From NCBI RefSeq assembly GCF_028551275.1, contig NZ_CP117025.1, positions 3,278,001 to 3,342,000 on the forward strand: 64,000 nucleotides of DNA, given 5' to 3'. This stretch comes from Sphingomonas hankookensis (lineage in GTDB: Bacteria > Pseudomonadota > Alphaproteobacteria > Sphingomonadales > Sphingomonadaceae). The notes beneath the pieces are model-generated. The model saw nothing but the letters and a program-made list of their open reading frames with translations. It made no database searches and had not been told where the DNA came from. Position numbers and translations under genes: made by a program. This document shows, piece by piece, positions 49,443-59,915 of this stretch (the first letter of the stretch is position 1; each line of letters opens with the position of its first letter).

Positions 49443-50267
49443 ATGACCATCGCATCGATCGGGTTCGGAGAGGCAGGACAGGCATTCGCCCGGCCGGGCA
49501 TCCGCGCCTATGATCGGAAGGGCGCGGCGATCGGTGATGCGTACGGCGCGACTGGTGTTATCGGCTGCCAAACACCGGCTGAGGCGCTCGCCGATGCCGA
49601 TGCCGTCTTCTCGCTGGTAACGGCGGATCAGGCGCTACCCGCCGCCCGCGCCTATGCCGCCCTGCTCGCGCCCGGTGCGCTCTGGCTCGATATGAACAGC
49701 GTCGCTCCCGACACCAAGCGTGCGGCGGCGCAGGCGGTCGCCACCGCCGGTGGCCGCTATGTCGATGTCGCGGTGATGGCACCGGTCCTGCCTGCGCGCC
49801 TTGCCGCGCCGCTGCTGCTCGCCGGTCCGCACGCGGCAGAGGCCGAGGCGGTATTGCGCGACCATGGCTTCACCAATGTCGCCATCGCCGGCCCCGCGAT
49901 CGGCGCGGCATCGTCGATCAAGATGATCCGGTCGGTCATGGTGAAGGGGCTGGAGGCACTGACCGCCGAATGCGCACTCGCCGCCGAACGCGCCGGGGTG
50001 CTGGACCCGGTCATCGCCTCGCTCGACGCCAGCTGGAAGCCGCAAGGATGGGAAACGCGGATCGACTATAATCTCGACCGTATGATGGCGCATGGCCTGC
50101 GCCGCGCCGCCGAGATGGAAGAGGTCGCCGTCACACTGGCGGCGCTAGGCGTCGACCCCGCGATGACGCGCGGCACCATCGAACGTCAGCGGACGCTCGG
50201 CGGCCTCGGCCTCACCCCGCCCGCCGGCCTGACCGCCAAGCTCGCCGCTTTGGGAGACACGCAATGA
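49443..50267 (+). CDS. NAD(P)-binding DUF1932 dehydrogenase-like protein
   Basis: 274 residues. An N-terminal Rossmann fold of the 6-phosphogluconate/3-hydroxyisobutyrate dehydrogenase type (IASIGFGEAGQAF; Gly-rich loop) and a C-terminal all-helical DUF1932 domain (GAASSIKMIRSVMVKGLEALTAE, with the conserved Lys of this superfamily). ATG 49443 is preferred because AGGGGG lies seven bases before it. It lies 59 bases after the LysR gene and overlaps ligJ by 4 bp (ATGA), so it belongs to the operon, but no known step of the pathway needs it. Confidence 0.82.
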   Translation: MTIASIGFGEAGQAFARPGIRAYDRKGAAIGDAYGATGVIGCQTPAEALADADAVFSLVTADQALPAARAYAALLAPGALWLDMNSVAPDTKRAAAQAVATAGGRYVDVAVMAPVLPARLAAPLLLAGPHAAEAEAVLRDHGFTNVAIAGPAIGAASSIKMIRSVMVKGLEALTAECALAAERAGVLDPVIASLDASWKPQGWETRIDYNLDRMMAHGLRRAAEMEEVAVTLAALGVDPAMTRGTIERQRTLGGLGLTPPAGLTAKLAALGDTQ

Positions 50268-51279
50268 TCATCGACTGCCACGGCCATTACACCGTGCTGC
50301 CCAAGGCCCATGATGCATGGCGCGAGGCACAGGTCGCGGCATATCAAGCCGGCGAACCCGCCCCGCCCTATCCCGACATCAGCGACGCCGACATTCGCGA
50401 GACGATCGAAGCGAACCAGCTGCGCCTCATCAGGGAACGCGGCGCCGACCTCACCATCTTTTCCCCCCGCGCCTCCGCGATGGCGCCGCATGTCGGCGAC
50501 GAAGCCGTGGCGATCGACTGGGCACGCCGCTGCAACGACCTGATCGCGCGCGTCGTCGGCCTTTTCCCCGAAACCTTTGTCGGCGTGTGCATGCTGCCGC
50601 AAAGCCCGAAGGCGGACATGACCGCCTCGATCGCCGAACTGGAGCGCTGCGTGCGCGAGTTGGGCTTCATCGGCTGCAACCTGAACCCCGATCCGGGCGG
50701 CGGCCATTTCACCCACCCGCCGCTGACCGACCGCTACTGGTATCCCTTCTACGAGGCGATGGTCGCGCTCGACGTGCCGGCGATGATCCATGTGTCGGGC
50801 AGCTGCAACCCGGCAATGCACGCGACCGGCGGCTATTACATCGCCGCCGATACTGTCGCCTTCATGCAGTTGCTGCAAGGCGACCTGTTCGCCGATTTCC
50901 CGACACTGCGCTTCATCATCCCGCATGGCGGCGGCGCGGTCCCCTATCACTGGGGACGTTATCGTGGGCTGGCCGATATGCTCAAGAAGCCCGCGCTCGA
51001 CACGCATCTGATGAACAACATCTTCTTCGACACCTGCGTCTATCACCAACCCGGCATCGACCTGTTGGCGGACGTGATCGACAACAAGAACATCCTGTTC
51101 GGCAGCGAGATGGTCGGCGCGGTGCGCGGCATCGATCCGACGACCGGGCAGTATTTCGACGACACCAAACGCTATGTCGATGCGCTGGATATCAACGATG
51201 CGGAGCGGGCCGCGATCTTCGCAGGCAATGCCCGCCGCGTCTTCCCGCGCCTCGATGCGTTGCTGAAGGAGCGCGGCCG

Positions 51280-51283
<4 letters not shown>
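50264..51283 (+). CDS. ligJ: 4-oxalomesaconate hydratase
   Basis: Zinc-dependent amidohydrolase-fold hydratase that adds water to 4-oxalomesaconate to give 4-carboxy-4-hydroxy-2-oxoadipate. The 339 residues begin IIDCHGHYTVLPKA (His6, His8 metal ligands) and include NPDPGGGHFTHPPLTDRYWYP, IHVSGSCN and IPHGGGAVPYHWGRYRG, all typical of LigJ. Translationally coupled to the DUF1932 gene before it and, through GTGA, to ligA after it. Confidence 0.94.
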
Positions 51284-52532
<1,249 letters not shown>

Positions 52533-52650
52533 AGCCCTCTCCCCTTCAGGGGAGAGGGTTGGGAGAGGGGCAGTCGACAACCGAAAACGATAGGGCTGGC
52601 GTGAGAGACTGCCCCTCTCCCCAGCCCTCTCCCCGCAAGCGGGGAGAGGG
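52533..52650. repeat. Family E inverted repeat (CCCTCTCCCC type) between ligB and ligC
   Basis: Left unit AGCCCTCTCCCCTTCAGGGG (52534 onward, to about 52575) and right unit CCCTCTCCCCGCAAGCGGGG (52625-52644) each form hairpins; GAGAGGGGCAGTC and GACTGCCCCTCTC make a further outer pairing. The whole fills the ligB-ligC gap. The GGGAG end of the right unit serves as the apparent ribosome binding site of ligC. Confidence 0.85.
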
Positions 52651-52658
52651 AGATCAAT

Positions 52659-53606
52659 ATGAAAATCGCACTCGCCGGCGCCGGCGCCTTCGGTGAAAAG
52701 CATCTCGACGGCCTGAAGAACATCGACGGCGTCGACGTCGTCTCGCTGGTCGGTCGCCGTCTGGAACCGACCCAGGCGATCGCCGCCAAATACGGCATCG
52801 GCCACGCCACCACCGACCTTGCCGAAGCGCTCGACCAACCCGGTCTCGACGCCGTCATCCTGTGCACCCCGACCCAGATGCATGCCGCACAGGCGATCCA
52901 GTGCCTCGACGCGGGCAAGCATGTGCAGGTCGAAATTCCGCTGTGCGACAGCCTGGCCGATGGCGAGGCGGTGCTGGCCAAGGCGAACGCGACCGGGCTG
53001 ACCGCGATGTGCGGCCATACCCGCCGTTTCAACCCCAGCCACCAGTACGTCCATGACCGCATCGCGCGGGGCGAGTTCGCCGTGCAGCAGATGGACGTGC
53101 AGACCTATTTCTTCCGCCGCAAGAACATAAATGCGAAGGGGGAGCCGCGCTCGTGGACCGACCATCTGCTGTGGCACCATGCCGCGCACACCGTCGACCT
53201 GTTCGCCTATCAGGCGGGGCCGATCGTACAGGCCAACGCCATCGAAGGGCCGCACCATCCCGACCTCGGCATCGCGATGGACATGTCGATCCAGCTGAAG
53301 GCGCAAAGCGGTGCGATCTGCACCCTGTCGCTGTCGTTCAACAATGACGGGCCGCTCGGCACCTTCTTCCGCTATATCGGCGACACCGGCACCTATATCG
53401 CCCGCTACGACGATCTGGTGACGGGCAAGGAAGAGCCGATCGACCTGTCGGGCGTCGCGGTGTCGACCAACGGCATCGAATTGCAGGACCGCGAATTCAT
53501 CGCCGCGATCCGCGAAGGCCGCGAACCCAATGCCAGCGTCGCACAGGTCATGCCCTGCTACCGCGTGCTCGACGCGCTCGACAAGCAACTGGCGGCGGCC
53601 CGGTGA
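52659..53606 (+). CDS. ligC: 4-carboxy-2-hydroxymuconate-6-semialdehyde dehydrogenase
   Basis: GFO/IDH/MocA-family NAD(P) oxidoreductase that oxidises the hemiacetal form of the ring-cleavage product to 2-pyrone-4,6-dicarboxylate. 315 residues: N-terminal Rossmann loop LAGAGAFGEKHLDGL, CTPTQMHA, GKHVQVEIPLCDSLAD with the family's EIP (EKP-like) motif, and TRRFNPSHQYVH. Its SD (GGGAG, eight bases before ATG) comes from the upstream repeat. The stop overlaps pobA by 4 bp (GTGA). Confidence 0.95.
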   Translation: MKIALAGAGAFGEKHLDGLKNIDGVDVVSLVGRRLEPTQAIAAKYGIGHATTDLAEALDQPGLDAVILCTPTQMHAAQAIQCLDAGKHVQVEIPLCDSLADGEAVLAKANATGLTAMCGHTRRFNPSHQYVHDRIARGEFAVQQMDVQTYFFRRKNINAKGEPRSWTDHLLWHHAAHTVDLFAYQAGPIVQANAIEGPHHPDLGIAMDMSIQLKAQSGAICTLSLSFNNDGPLGTFFRYIGDTGTYIARYDDLVTGKEEPIDLSGVAVSTNGIELQDREFIAAIREGREPNASVAQVMPCYRVLDALDKQLAAAR

Positions 53607-54772
53607 AGACCTCGGTCGTCATCATCGGCGCGGGGCCGTCGGGACTGTTGCTGGGGCATCTGCTGCGGGCGAGCGGGGTCGACTGCATCGTCGTCGAACG
53701 CCAGTCGCCGGACTATGTCCTCGGCCGCATCCGTGCAGGCGTGCTGGAGGCGGTGACGACCGACTTGATGGAGCGGCTCGGCCTCGACCGGCGGTTACGC
53801 GCGGAAGGGATGGTCGAGGAAGGGTTCAATCTCGCCACCGCCGACCATCTGATCCGCATCGATATCTTGGGCCTCACCGGCAAGCACGTCACCGTCTATG
53901 GCCAGACCGAAGTCACGCGCGACCTGATGGACGCGGCGCCGACGCGCGACCTGACGATCCTGTACGATGCGAAGGACGTCGCGCTGCACGACCTCGACAG
54001 CGATGCGCCGTTCGTGACCTTTGCGAAGGACGGCGAACCGATGCGGATCGATGCGCAGTTCGTCATCGGCTGCGACGGATTCCACGGCCCCTCGCGCAAG
54101 GCGATCCCGGCATCGGCGGTGCGCGAGTTCGAACGCGAATATCCGTTCGGCTGGCTCGGCATCCTCGCCGATGTGCCGCCCTGCCATCCCGAACTGATCT
54201 ATGCCAACACCGATCGCGGCTTTGCCCTCGCATCGATGCGGTCCGCCACGCGCAGCCGCTATTATGTGCAGGTGCCGCGGACCAACCGGATCGAGGACTG
54301 GAGCGAGGAGCGGCTGTGGGACGAACTGGCCGAGCGGTTCGACCCGATCTCCGACCATGGCGTCACGCGCGGGCCGGCACTGGAAATGTCGATCGCGCCG
54401 CTGCGCTCCTATGTGTTCGAAACCATGCGCCATGGCCGGCTGTTCCTGGCCGGTGACAGCGCCCATATCGTGCCGCCGACCGGGGCGAAGGGGCTGAACC
54501 TCGCCGCGTCCGACGTCGCCTATCTCTCCGACGCGCTGATCGCCTTCTTCAAGCACGGCGACGACGCCGGGCTGAACGGCTATCAGGCACGCGCGCTGGC
54601 CCGCATCTGGAAGGCGGAACGGTTCAGCTGGTATCTGACCAAGCTGATGCATCGCTTTCCGGAGGACGGCGCATTCGAACACCGGATGCAGACTGCCGAG
54701 CTCGACTATGTCGCCGCATCGCGCACCATGCAGACCGCGATCGCCGAAAACTACGTGGGTCTGCCGCTGTAG
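53603..54772 (+). CDS. pobA: 4-hydroxybenzoate 3-monooxygenase
   Basis: FAD-dependent hydroxylase that makes protocatechuate from 4-hydroxybenzoate with NAD(P)H and O2, feeding the LigAB step of the same operon. 389 residues, standard length. FAD loop VVIIGAGPSGLLLGHLL, RIRAGVLE, the substrate-region block ASMRSATRSRYYVQVP, and LAGDSAHIVPPTGAKGLN match PobA. Start is GTG 53603, coupled to ligC. It is the last gene of the operon; a 233-base spacer follows. Confidence 0.95.
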   Translation: MKTSVVIIGAGPSGLLLGHLLRASGVDCIVVERQSPDYVLGRIRAGVLEAVTTDLMERLGLDRRLRAEGMVEEGFNLATADHLIRIDILGLTGKHVTVYGQTEVTRDLMDAAPTRDLTILYDAKDVALHDLDSDAPFVTFAKDGEPMRIDAQFVIGCDGFHGPSRKAIPASAVREFEREYPFGWLGILADVPPCHPELIYANTDRGFALASMRSATRSRYYVQVPRTNRIEDWSEERLWDELAERFDPISDHGVTRGPALEMSIAPLRSYVFETMRHGRLFLAGDSAHIVPPTGAKGLNLAASDVAYLSDALIAFFKHGDDAGLNGYQARALARIWKAERFSWYLTKLMHRFPEDGAFEHRMQTAELDYVAASRTMQTAIAENYVGLPL

Positions 54773-55005
54773 CGGACCGGCGGAGCGCCGCTCGCCAACG
54801 ATGGACGCCCGACAACGCGGAACCGACCGGCCGCGGGGTCGGGCGTTCGCGCGTCCTGAGTTTCGATGGCAGACTGAACGCTTCATCGCACGCCCCCATC
54901 AATTTATCGATGTTCATTTGAGATTAATTGAACGTCGTGTATTTAGGATTGCGAGGCCGACATCGGCTTCCGACCCCGGATCGACCGGGACGAAGGAGAG
55001 AGACG

Positions 55006-55401
55006 ATGGATCGCAAACCCTGGATCGCCGCCGTTGCGCTCGCCCTGTCGACGATCGGCATCGCCCAGCCCGCCGCCGCCTATCCGCTGCGGATCACGGG
55101 ACAGACCCGCGCGACGCAGCAGCTCCAGCTCGACGTGCTGCGCGCGATTGCCGAATATTCCAGCCGCACCGGCGGCTGTCGCATGATGACCTCGGCGCAC
55201 ATGACCATCATGCCGCGCACCTATGTCCCGCGTCAGCCGACGCGTCCGGCCCCGTCGATGGGCGGCCATTACGAGGTGTGGACCGTCAGCATCTGCGCCG
55301 CCAAGCAGCGGTTCCAGGTCGCGATGTGGCCTGCGCGTCAGGGCGGGGCGGACTATGCCATCACGCCCCTGACCGGCCGCATGTCGTTGCTGGCCAAGTG
55401 A
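55006..55401 (+). CDS. Hypothetical exported protein
   Basis: 131 residues that I do not recognise. A Sec signal (WIAAVALALSTIGIAQPAAA, cleavage near 25) precedes a basic mature part of about 105 residues with two cysteines (GGCRMM and SICAAKQ), possibly a disulfide. ATG 55006 has AAGGAGAGAGACG upstream, so the 26 open codons before it are not coding. It lies 65 bases before another small exported protein gene. The 54773-55005 spacer before it is AT-rich near 54905-54950 and probably carries its promoter. Confidence 0.65.
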   Translation: MDRKPWIAAVALALSTIGIAQPAAAYPLRITGQTRATQQLQLDVLRAIAEYSSRTGGCRMMTSAHMTIMPRTYVPRQPTRPAPSMGGHYEVWTVSICAAKQRFQVAMWPARQGGADYAITPLTGRMSLLAK

Positions 55402-55466
55402 AGCGCAACGCCGCTTCGAACGTTACATCCCCGTTCTGACCCTTTCGCTCGACAAGGAGAAGGATC

Positions 55467-55928
55467 GTGAAGACCATATTCCTCGGCATCGCGTGGGCGA
55501 CGCTGACGCTGGCAGCCGTCGCATCCCAGCCGGCATCCGCGCAGGTCGCCACATGGCAGGGCCGCTATATCTGGGAAGAGGATGTCGGCCGTTACGGCGG
55601 ACCCGACAAGCGCGACAGCGTCGTCGCGTTCATCACCTACACCCTGCACATCGGTCCCTCGGCCGGCGCCACCGGCTGCTCCCTGGAGGGCCAGGGGTTT
55701 CAGACCAACAAGCGCATCCGCTGCACCGTCACGCCGCAGGGACGATCGGCGATCGTCAAATTCTACGGCTATGGTCCCGACAATATGTTCGACAGCGGCT
55801 ATCGGCGCGGACAGCCGCTCTTCACCCTGACGCGCGGTCCGCGCGGCATCGTCACCACGCTGCAGGGGCTCAAGGCATCGAGCCGCACGACCCCGCGCTC
55901 CGGACCGCTGTTCCACCGCCTGCGCTAA
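55467..55928 (+). CDS. Hypothetical exported protein (possibly DUF5991-like)
   Basis: 153 residues. Signal peptide (AWATLTLAAVASQPASA, cleavage near 25), then TWQGRYIWEEDVGRYGGPD, a core with two cysteines (GCSLEGQG, IRCTVTP) and a basic C-terminus. The WxGxYxWEEDxG opening resembles small exported domains of unknown function that I tentatively relate to DUF5991. Good ribosome binding site (CAAGGAGAAGG). Likely in one unit with the genes before and after it. Confidence 0.65.
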   Translation: MKTIFLGIAWATLTLAAVASQPASAQVATWQGRYIWEEDVGRYGGPDKRDSVVAFITYTLHIGPSAGATGCSLEGQGFQTNKRIRCTVTPQGRSAIVKFYGYGPDNMFDSGYRRGQPLFTLTRGPRGIVTTLQGLKASSRTTPRSGPLFHRLR

Positions 55929-55969
55929 GGCGGTCCTCCGCGACCGCCCCGGATTTGGGAGTGACCGAG

Positions 55970-56587
55970 ATGGGACTCATCAAGGGTTACGGCATCTTCA
56001 TGAAGCGGCAGTTCCAACGGACGCCGACCGGCTATGTCTACCGCTTCGATGGCAAGGGACAGCCGGTACCGGTATCCGAACGCGAATATCACCGCTATGT
56101 CCGCCGCGCCGGCTGGAGTTTCGTCTTCCACTGCATCGGCCTGCTGCTGGCCGTCGTCGCGGCGGCGATGGTGAACGAAACCCTGTTCCCCTATGGCGGC
56201 GCGGGCGGCGTGCTCTTCATGGGCGTCCTGCTGGTGGCGATCGTCTTCGCGCTTTACAAGTCGATCGCCTGGGGCCTGCGCGCGCCCGAGCGGGAACTGG
56301 GCAACCGCACCACCCCGCCGCCCGGCCCGGTAAGCGATGCCCGACCCCGGCCGAAGGTGTCCGGCTTCGTCATCTTCGCCTATGCCATCCTCGAAATCGT
56401 GGTCGGCGGCCTCGCCGGACTGGTCCTGTTCGGCCTGTTCGAGCCGTGGAACAGCGATGCGGCGCTGGTCGCCTTCTTCGTCGGTTTCTTCCTGGGCGCA
56501 TGGGCCATCGACCGCATCTGCGAACGGCGCACCGGTACGAGCGTCCTCGAGGCACTGCCGCCGTTCCACGTGTTTCACATTCCCTGA
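55970..56587 (+). CDS. Hypothetical membrane protein with four transmembrane segments
   Basis: 205 residues, not recognised. A basic cytoplasmic N-terminal region with KRQFQRTPTGYVYRFDGKGQ is followed by two hydrophobic segments (about 48-70 and 80-100), a proline-rich loop (NRTTPPPGPVSDARPRP) and two more (about 130-155 and 165-182). ATG 55970 follows GGGAG at eight bases. It lies 41 bases after the previous gene and 12 before the next, suggesting joint transcription. Confidence 0.65.
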   Translation: MGLIKGYGIFMKRQFQRTPTGYVYRFDGKGQPVPVSEREYHRYVRRAGWSFVFHCIGLLLAVVAAAMVNETLFPYGGAGGVLFMGVLLVAIVFALYKSIAWGLRAPERELGNRTTPPPGPVSDARPRPKVSGFVIFAYAILEIVVGGLAGLVLFGLFEPWNSDAALVAFFVGFFLGAWAIDRICERRTGTSVLEALPPFHVFHIP

Positions 56588-56599
56588 CGGAGCAACGCC

Positions 56600-57259
56600 A
56601 TGGCCTTTTGCACCCGATGCGGCAGCGCGCTGCCGACCGACGCCCGCTTCTGCCCCGCGTGCGGCAACGCCGTCGATGCCCCGACCCCCGCCGCGCCGCC
56701 GGTCGATACCGGACCGACCGACGCAGCCCCGCGCCCCGCGCCGTCCGCGAAGCCCCGACCGGCCGAGAAACGATCGAGCGGCGCGGGCGGGCTGATCCTG
56801 CCGGTCATCATCGCGGTCGCACTGTTCGTGATCCTGGTCATGCTCTGGTCGCAGCGCGACGGCCCCCGACCGATCGCCGCCCCCGACCGCAACGAAGCGC
56901 CGGCAACCGCCGCGAAGGAGTCCGCCACCGCCCCCGAACCCAGCGCGAGCGCCGCAGCCGACGCCACCCGCACCACCATCGCCAGCCTCGACGCGGCGTT
57001 TCGCGACGATCCGCAGGGCGCGCGGACCCGCTATCCCGGCCCGATCACCGCCACCGGCACCGTCGCCGGGGTCACGCCGGGCAGCAACGCCGCCCTCTCG
57101 CTCGAAGGGCGCACCCCGTTCAACTTCGTCGTTGCGAACGTCGCCGATGCCACGCAGATCGCGAACCTCGCCAAGGGCAGCCGCGTCACGCTCACCTGCG
57201 ACCGGGTGACGGCGCTCGCCGGCACGACGATCCTGCAGGGCTGTGCGCTCGGCGAATGA
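56600..57259 (+). CDS. Zinc-ribbon membrane protein with OB-fold (tRNA_anti-like) domain
   Basis: 219 residues. An N-terminal zinc ribbon (FCTRCGSALPTDARFCPACG, two CxxC pairs), a proline/alanine-rich linker, one transmembrane helix (GLILPVIIAVALFVILVMLW, about 64-84) and a C-terminal OB-like domain (about 125-218, ASLDAAFRDDPQGARTRYPG, ITATGTVAGVTPG, VTLTCDRV) typical of the tRNA_anti-like group. Such proteins are predicted envelope or stress proteins with unknown ligand. The stop overlaps the cytochrome start by 4 bp. Confidence 0.75.
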   Translation: MAFCTRCGSALPTDARFCPACGNAVDAPTPAAPPVDTGPTDAAPRPAPSAKPRPAEKRSSGAGGLILPVIIAVALFVILVMLWSQRDGPRPIAAPDRNEAPATAAKESATAPEPSASAAADATRTTIASLDAAFRDDPQGARTRYPGPITATGTVAGVTPGSNAALSLEGRTPFNFVVANVADATQIANLAKGSRVTLTCDRVTALAGTTILQGCALGE

Positions 57260-58908
57260 CGCCGCGGCGGATCACCCTGCTCCGCCGGTTCGCGGTGGCG
57301 GGCGCGGCATTGGTGCTGGGCGGCACGCTGCTCTGGGCGGGCGCACGCCCGGTCGGCGACGCGGTCACCCGCCCGGCTGTCGCCCCGTCCGCCGGCATGG
57401 TCGCTCAGGGCGCCGCAGCCTTCGAAGGCGCGGCGTTCGGCGGCATCAGCGTGGCGGCACTGGAGCGCAGCGCGCTGCCATGGCGGCTGGTCGCCGCCGC
57501 CCTCGTCCTCGACGAACAGGCGCGCGATCCCGCCACGCGGATCGAGCCGGCGACGCTGTCGCGCATCCTCGCCCGTTTCGGCTTCCTCACCGCCGCGCAG
57601 GTCGTCAACCGCCCGCCCGGCGTCGGCATGCGGCCGGGCGGCATGCTGCTGGGCTTCACCGCCGGCGACGTCGCCCCCGTCGGCGGCAGCATCGTGCGGG
57701 TCGCCAATCTCGGCTGCGCGGCCTGCCATGCCGGCATCGCTTATCGCGCCGATGGCACCCCCGATCCGTCGCGCGCGGTGCTCGGCATGCCCAACACCTC
57801 GCTCGATCTCGAAGCCTATACGATGGCGGTGTTCGTCGCACTGCGCCGCCATGTCGACAGCGACCGGCTGCTCCCGACCGCCGCCGCGCTGTTTCCCGAC
57901 ATGGGGGCGCGCGAACGGCTGAGCCTGCGTCTGCTGGTGCGGCCGCTGGTCCGGCAGCGGCTGGCCGATTTGCGCGATGCCGAACGCCCCCTGCCCTTTC
58001 CCAACGGCACGCCCGGCAGCACCAACGGCGTCGCGGCGCTCAAGGCCGCGCTGAACGTGCCGCTGATCGGCGGCGGACGCGGCGATGTCGGCACGGTATC
58101 AATCCCGGATCTTGGCGCCCGGCTATGGCGTACCCGGCTGCTGGCCGATGGTGCCTACGGCATCCCCGGGGAGGCGACGCGCGCGACCACCCGAGACGAC
58201 CTGACTCCGGCGCATCGCACGGCACTGGCGCGGATCACGACCTTCTTCACCGTACCCAGCATGGGCGTGCATCCCGACGCGGCGATCGACGCATTGGCGG
58301 ATGCCGATGCGGTCCTCGCCTTCCTCGCGGCCTATCGCCCCGCCCCCTTCCCCGGCGCGGTCGACCTGCCCCGCGCGCGAACGGGCGCCGTGCTCTACGC
58401 TCGGCACTGCGCCGCCTGTCACGGCGACTATCGGCTGGAGGGTCGCCGCGCACGGCTGGTTCGGTTTCCCAACTGGATCGGCGATGTCGGCACCGACCCG
58501 CTGCGCGCCACCGCGTTCGACAGGGCGCTGGCCATGGCGGTCGGGAGCAGCGCCTATGCTGGTCGGATCGATGTCACGACCGGATCGGGCTATGCCGCGC
58601 CGCCGCTGGCCGGGCTGTGGGCGTCGGCGCCCTATCTCCACAACGGATCGGTGCCGACACTCGACACGCTGCTGACGCCCGCCCGGCGGCCGATCCGGTT
58701 TCAGGTCGGCGGCCATGCGCTCGATATCGAACGGGTCGGCCTGCGCCTGACGCCGGATGGCGCCTATCCCGCCGGCTATCGCCCCTTTGCCCGCCCCGCC
58801 TGGCTCGACGCCCGCCAGCCCGGACGCGGCAATGGCGGCCACAGCTTCGGCACCGACCTGTCCGACACCGACAAACAGGCGCTGACCGCCTTTCTGAAAC
58901 TTTTGTAA
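57256..58908 (+). CDS. Di-haem c-type cytochrome
   Basis: 550 residues, anchored or exported by an N-terminal hydrophobic segment (RFAVAGAALVLGGTLLWAGA). Two haem-binding CxxCH motifs are visible, CAACH in NLGCAACHAGIAY near residue 158 and CAACH in ARHCAACHGDYRL near 395. The arrangement and PYLHNGSVPTLDTLL near the C-terminus recall di-haem peroxidase or thiosulfate/alcohol-dehydrogenase-type cytochromes and the RoxA-like group, but the first CxxCH is unusually far in and no peroxidase signature is certain. ATG 57256 overlaps the previous stop. It converges on the nitroreductase-like gene. Confidence 0.8.
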   Translation: MTPRRITLLRRFAVAGAALVLGGTLLWAGARPVGDAVTRPAVAPSAGMVAQGAAAFEGAAFGGISVAALERSALPWRLVAAALVLDEQARDPATRIEPATLSRILARFGFLTAAQVVNRPPGVGMRPGGMLLGFTAGDVAPVGGSIVRVANLGCAACHAGIAYRADGTPDPSRAVLGMPNTSLDLEAYTMAVFVALRRHVDSDRLLPTAAALFPDMGARERLSLRLLVRPLVRQRLADLRDAERPLPFPNGTPGSTNGVAALKAALNVPLIGGGRGDVGTVSIPDLGARLWRTRLLADGAYGIPGEATRATTRDDLTPAHRTALARITTFFTVPSMGVHPDAAIDALADADAVLAFLAAYRPAPFPGAVDLPRARTGAVLYARHCAACHGDYRLEGRRARLVRFPNWIGDVGTDPLRATAFDRALAMAVGSSAYAGRIDVTTGSGYAAPPLAGLWASAPYLHNGSVPTLDTLLTPARRPIRFQVGGHALDIERVGLRLTPDGAYPAGYRPFARPAWLDARQPGRGNGGHSFGTDLSDTDKQALTAFLKLL

Positions 58909-58937
58909 ATTTGGCCCGGCAAAGCTGGGGCGAACAC

Positions 58938-59915
58938 CTAAACCAGCAGCTCGCCGATCGGGCGGCGGGCACGCACCGAGACCGATCCGGGCGGCCGACG
59001 CCCGATGCGAAACGCGCTGACGATGCGGCGATCTTCCCCTAGGCCAGCCCGCCGCGCCATATCCGCCGCGGCATCCGGGTCATCGGCCAGCGCCGCCAGT
59101 ACCGCCGCGCCGAACCCGGCCGCCTCGAGCCGCAACCACAGCCGGTAGAAGGCCGCGCCGCTGTCGAACGGCGCCTCGTCGCGCGGCCGGTGGAACAGCA
59201 CCACGCCCGCCGCCTTCGCGATCTTCGCCCCCTCGGCCAGCAGCGGCCGGGCGAGGCCCAGACGGTCGAGCAGGCGGAATGCCGGACCCAGCACGATCCG
59301 CGCGCCCTGCGCCTCAATCCCGCCCATCGCCATCGCCCGCGCGTTCAGTCCGTCTAAATCCCAGCGGGGATGGCGACGGCGCAACCGCATCCATCCCAGG
59401 AGCTCCGCGCGAAACGCATCGTCGCGCAAAAAGTAATAGCTTGCCGCATCATAGCGGGTGGCGACCTGTCGCAGCACCGCCGCATCGGTCAGTATCGCCG
59501 CGTCGTCGGCCACCAGAGCCGCCGCCATCGCCCGGTCCATCAACGTCGGCGCTGCAAACGCCCCCCGCCACGACCGGCGCGCTTCGACGACATCGCCGAG
59601 CGGCTCGACCGTCCCACCCACCACAAGCTGCCACGCCGCGACCGCGCGCAGATCCTGCTCGTCCGCTGGGCGCGCGACCTCCCGCAGCGCCAGTCCGCGC
59701 CGCGCCGCCGCCAGTCGCATCCCTTCCGCCGCAGCCCCCAGGCTGATCACCGCATCGTTCGCATGGGGGTCACCGACCGACAGGCGGCAACGCAGATCCT
59801 CGAACAGTGCGACGCCGTCGTCACCGGTCAGCCGCCAGCGGGCGGGCTGAACATTATGGACGCTGGGGGCAAGCGCCGCTTCGGCGACCAGCGCGATGCG
59901 ATCGATGCCGCTCAT
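58938..59915 (-). CDS. Nitroreductase-like FMN protein (Acg type)
   Basis: 325 residues. The N-terminal block ALAPSVHNVQPARWRL resembles the FMN/phosphate-binding start of nitroreductases (HNxQPW) and is closest in style to Acg-family proteins; ARRSWRGAF and the C-terminal LWLRLEAAGFGAAVLAAL fit the same fold. The usual Trp after QP is Ala here, and overall conservation is loose, so activity is uncertain. Last gene of a five-gene operon; ATG 59915 overlaps the GNAT stop by 4 bp. Confidence 0.72.
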   Translation of the reverse strand: MSGIDRIALVAEAALAPSVHNVQPARWRLTGDDGVALFEDLRCRLSVGDPHANDAVISLGAAAEGMRLAAARRGLALREVARPADEQDLRAVAAWQLVVGGTVEPLGDVVEARRSWRGAFAAPTLMDRAMAAALVADDAAILTDAAVLRQVATRYDAASYYFLRDDAFRAELLGWMRLRRRHPRWDLDGLNARAMAMGGIEAQGARIVLGPAFRLLDRLGLARPLLAEGAKIAKAAGVVLFHRPRDEAPFDSGAAFYRLWLRLEAAGFGAAVLAALADDPDAAADMARRAGLGEDRRIVSAFRIGRRPPGSVSVRARRPIGELLV

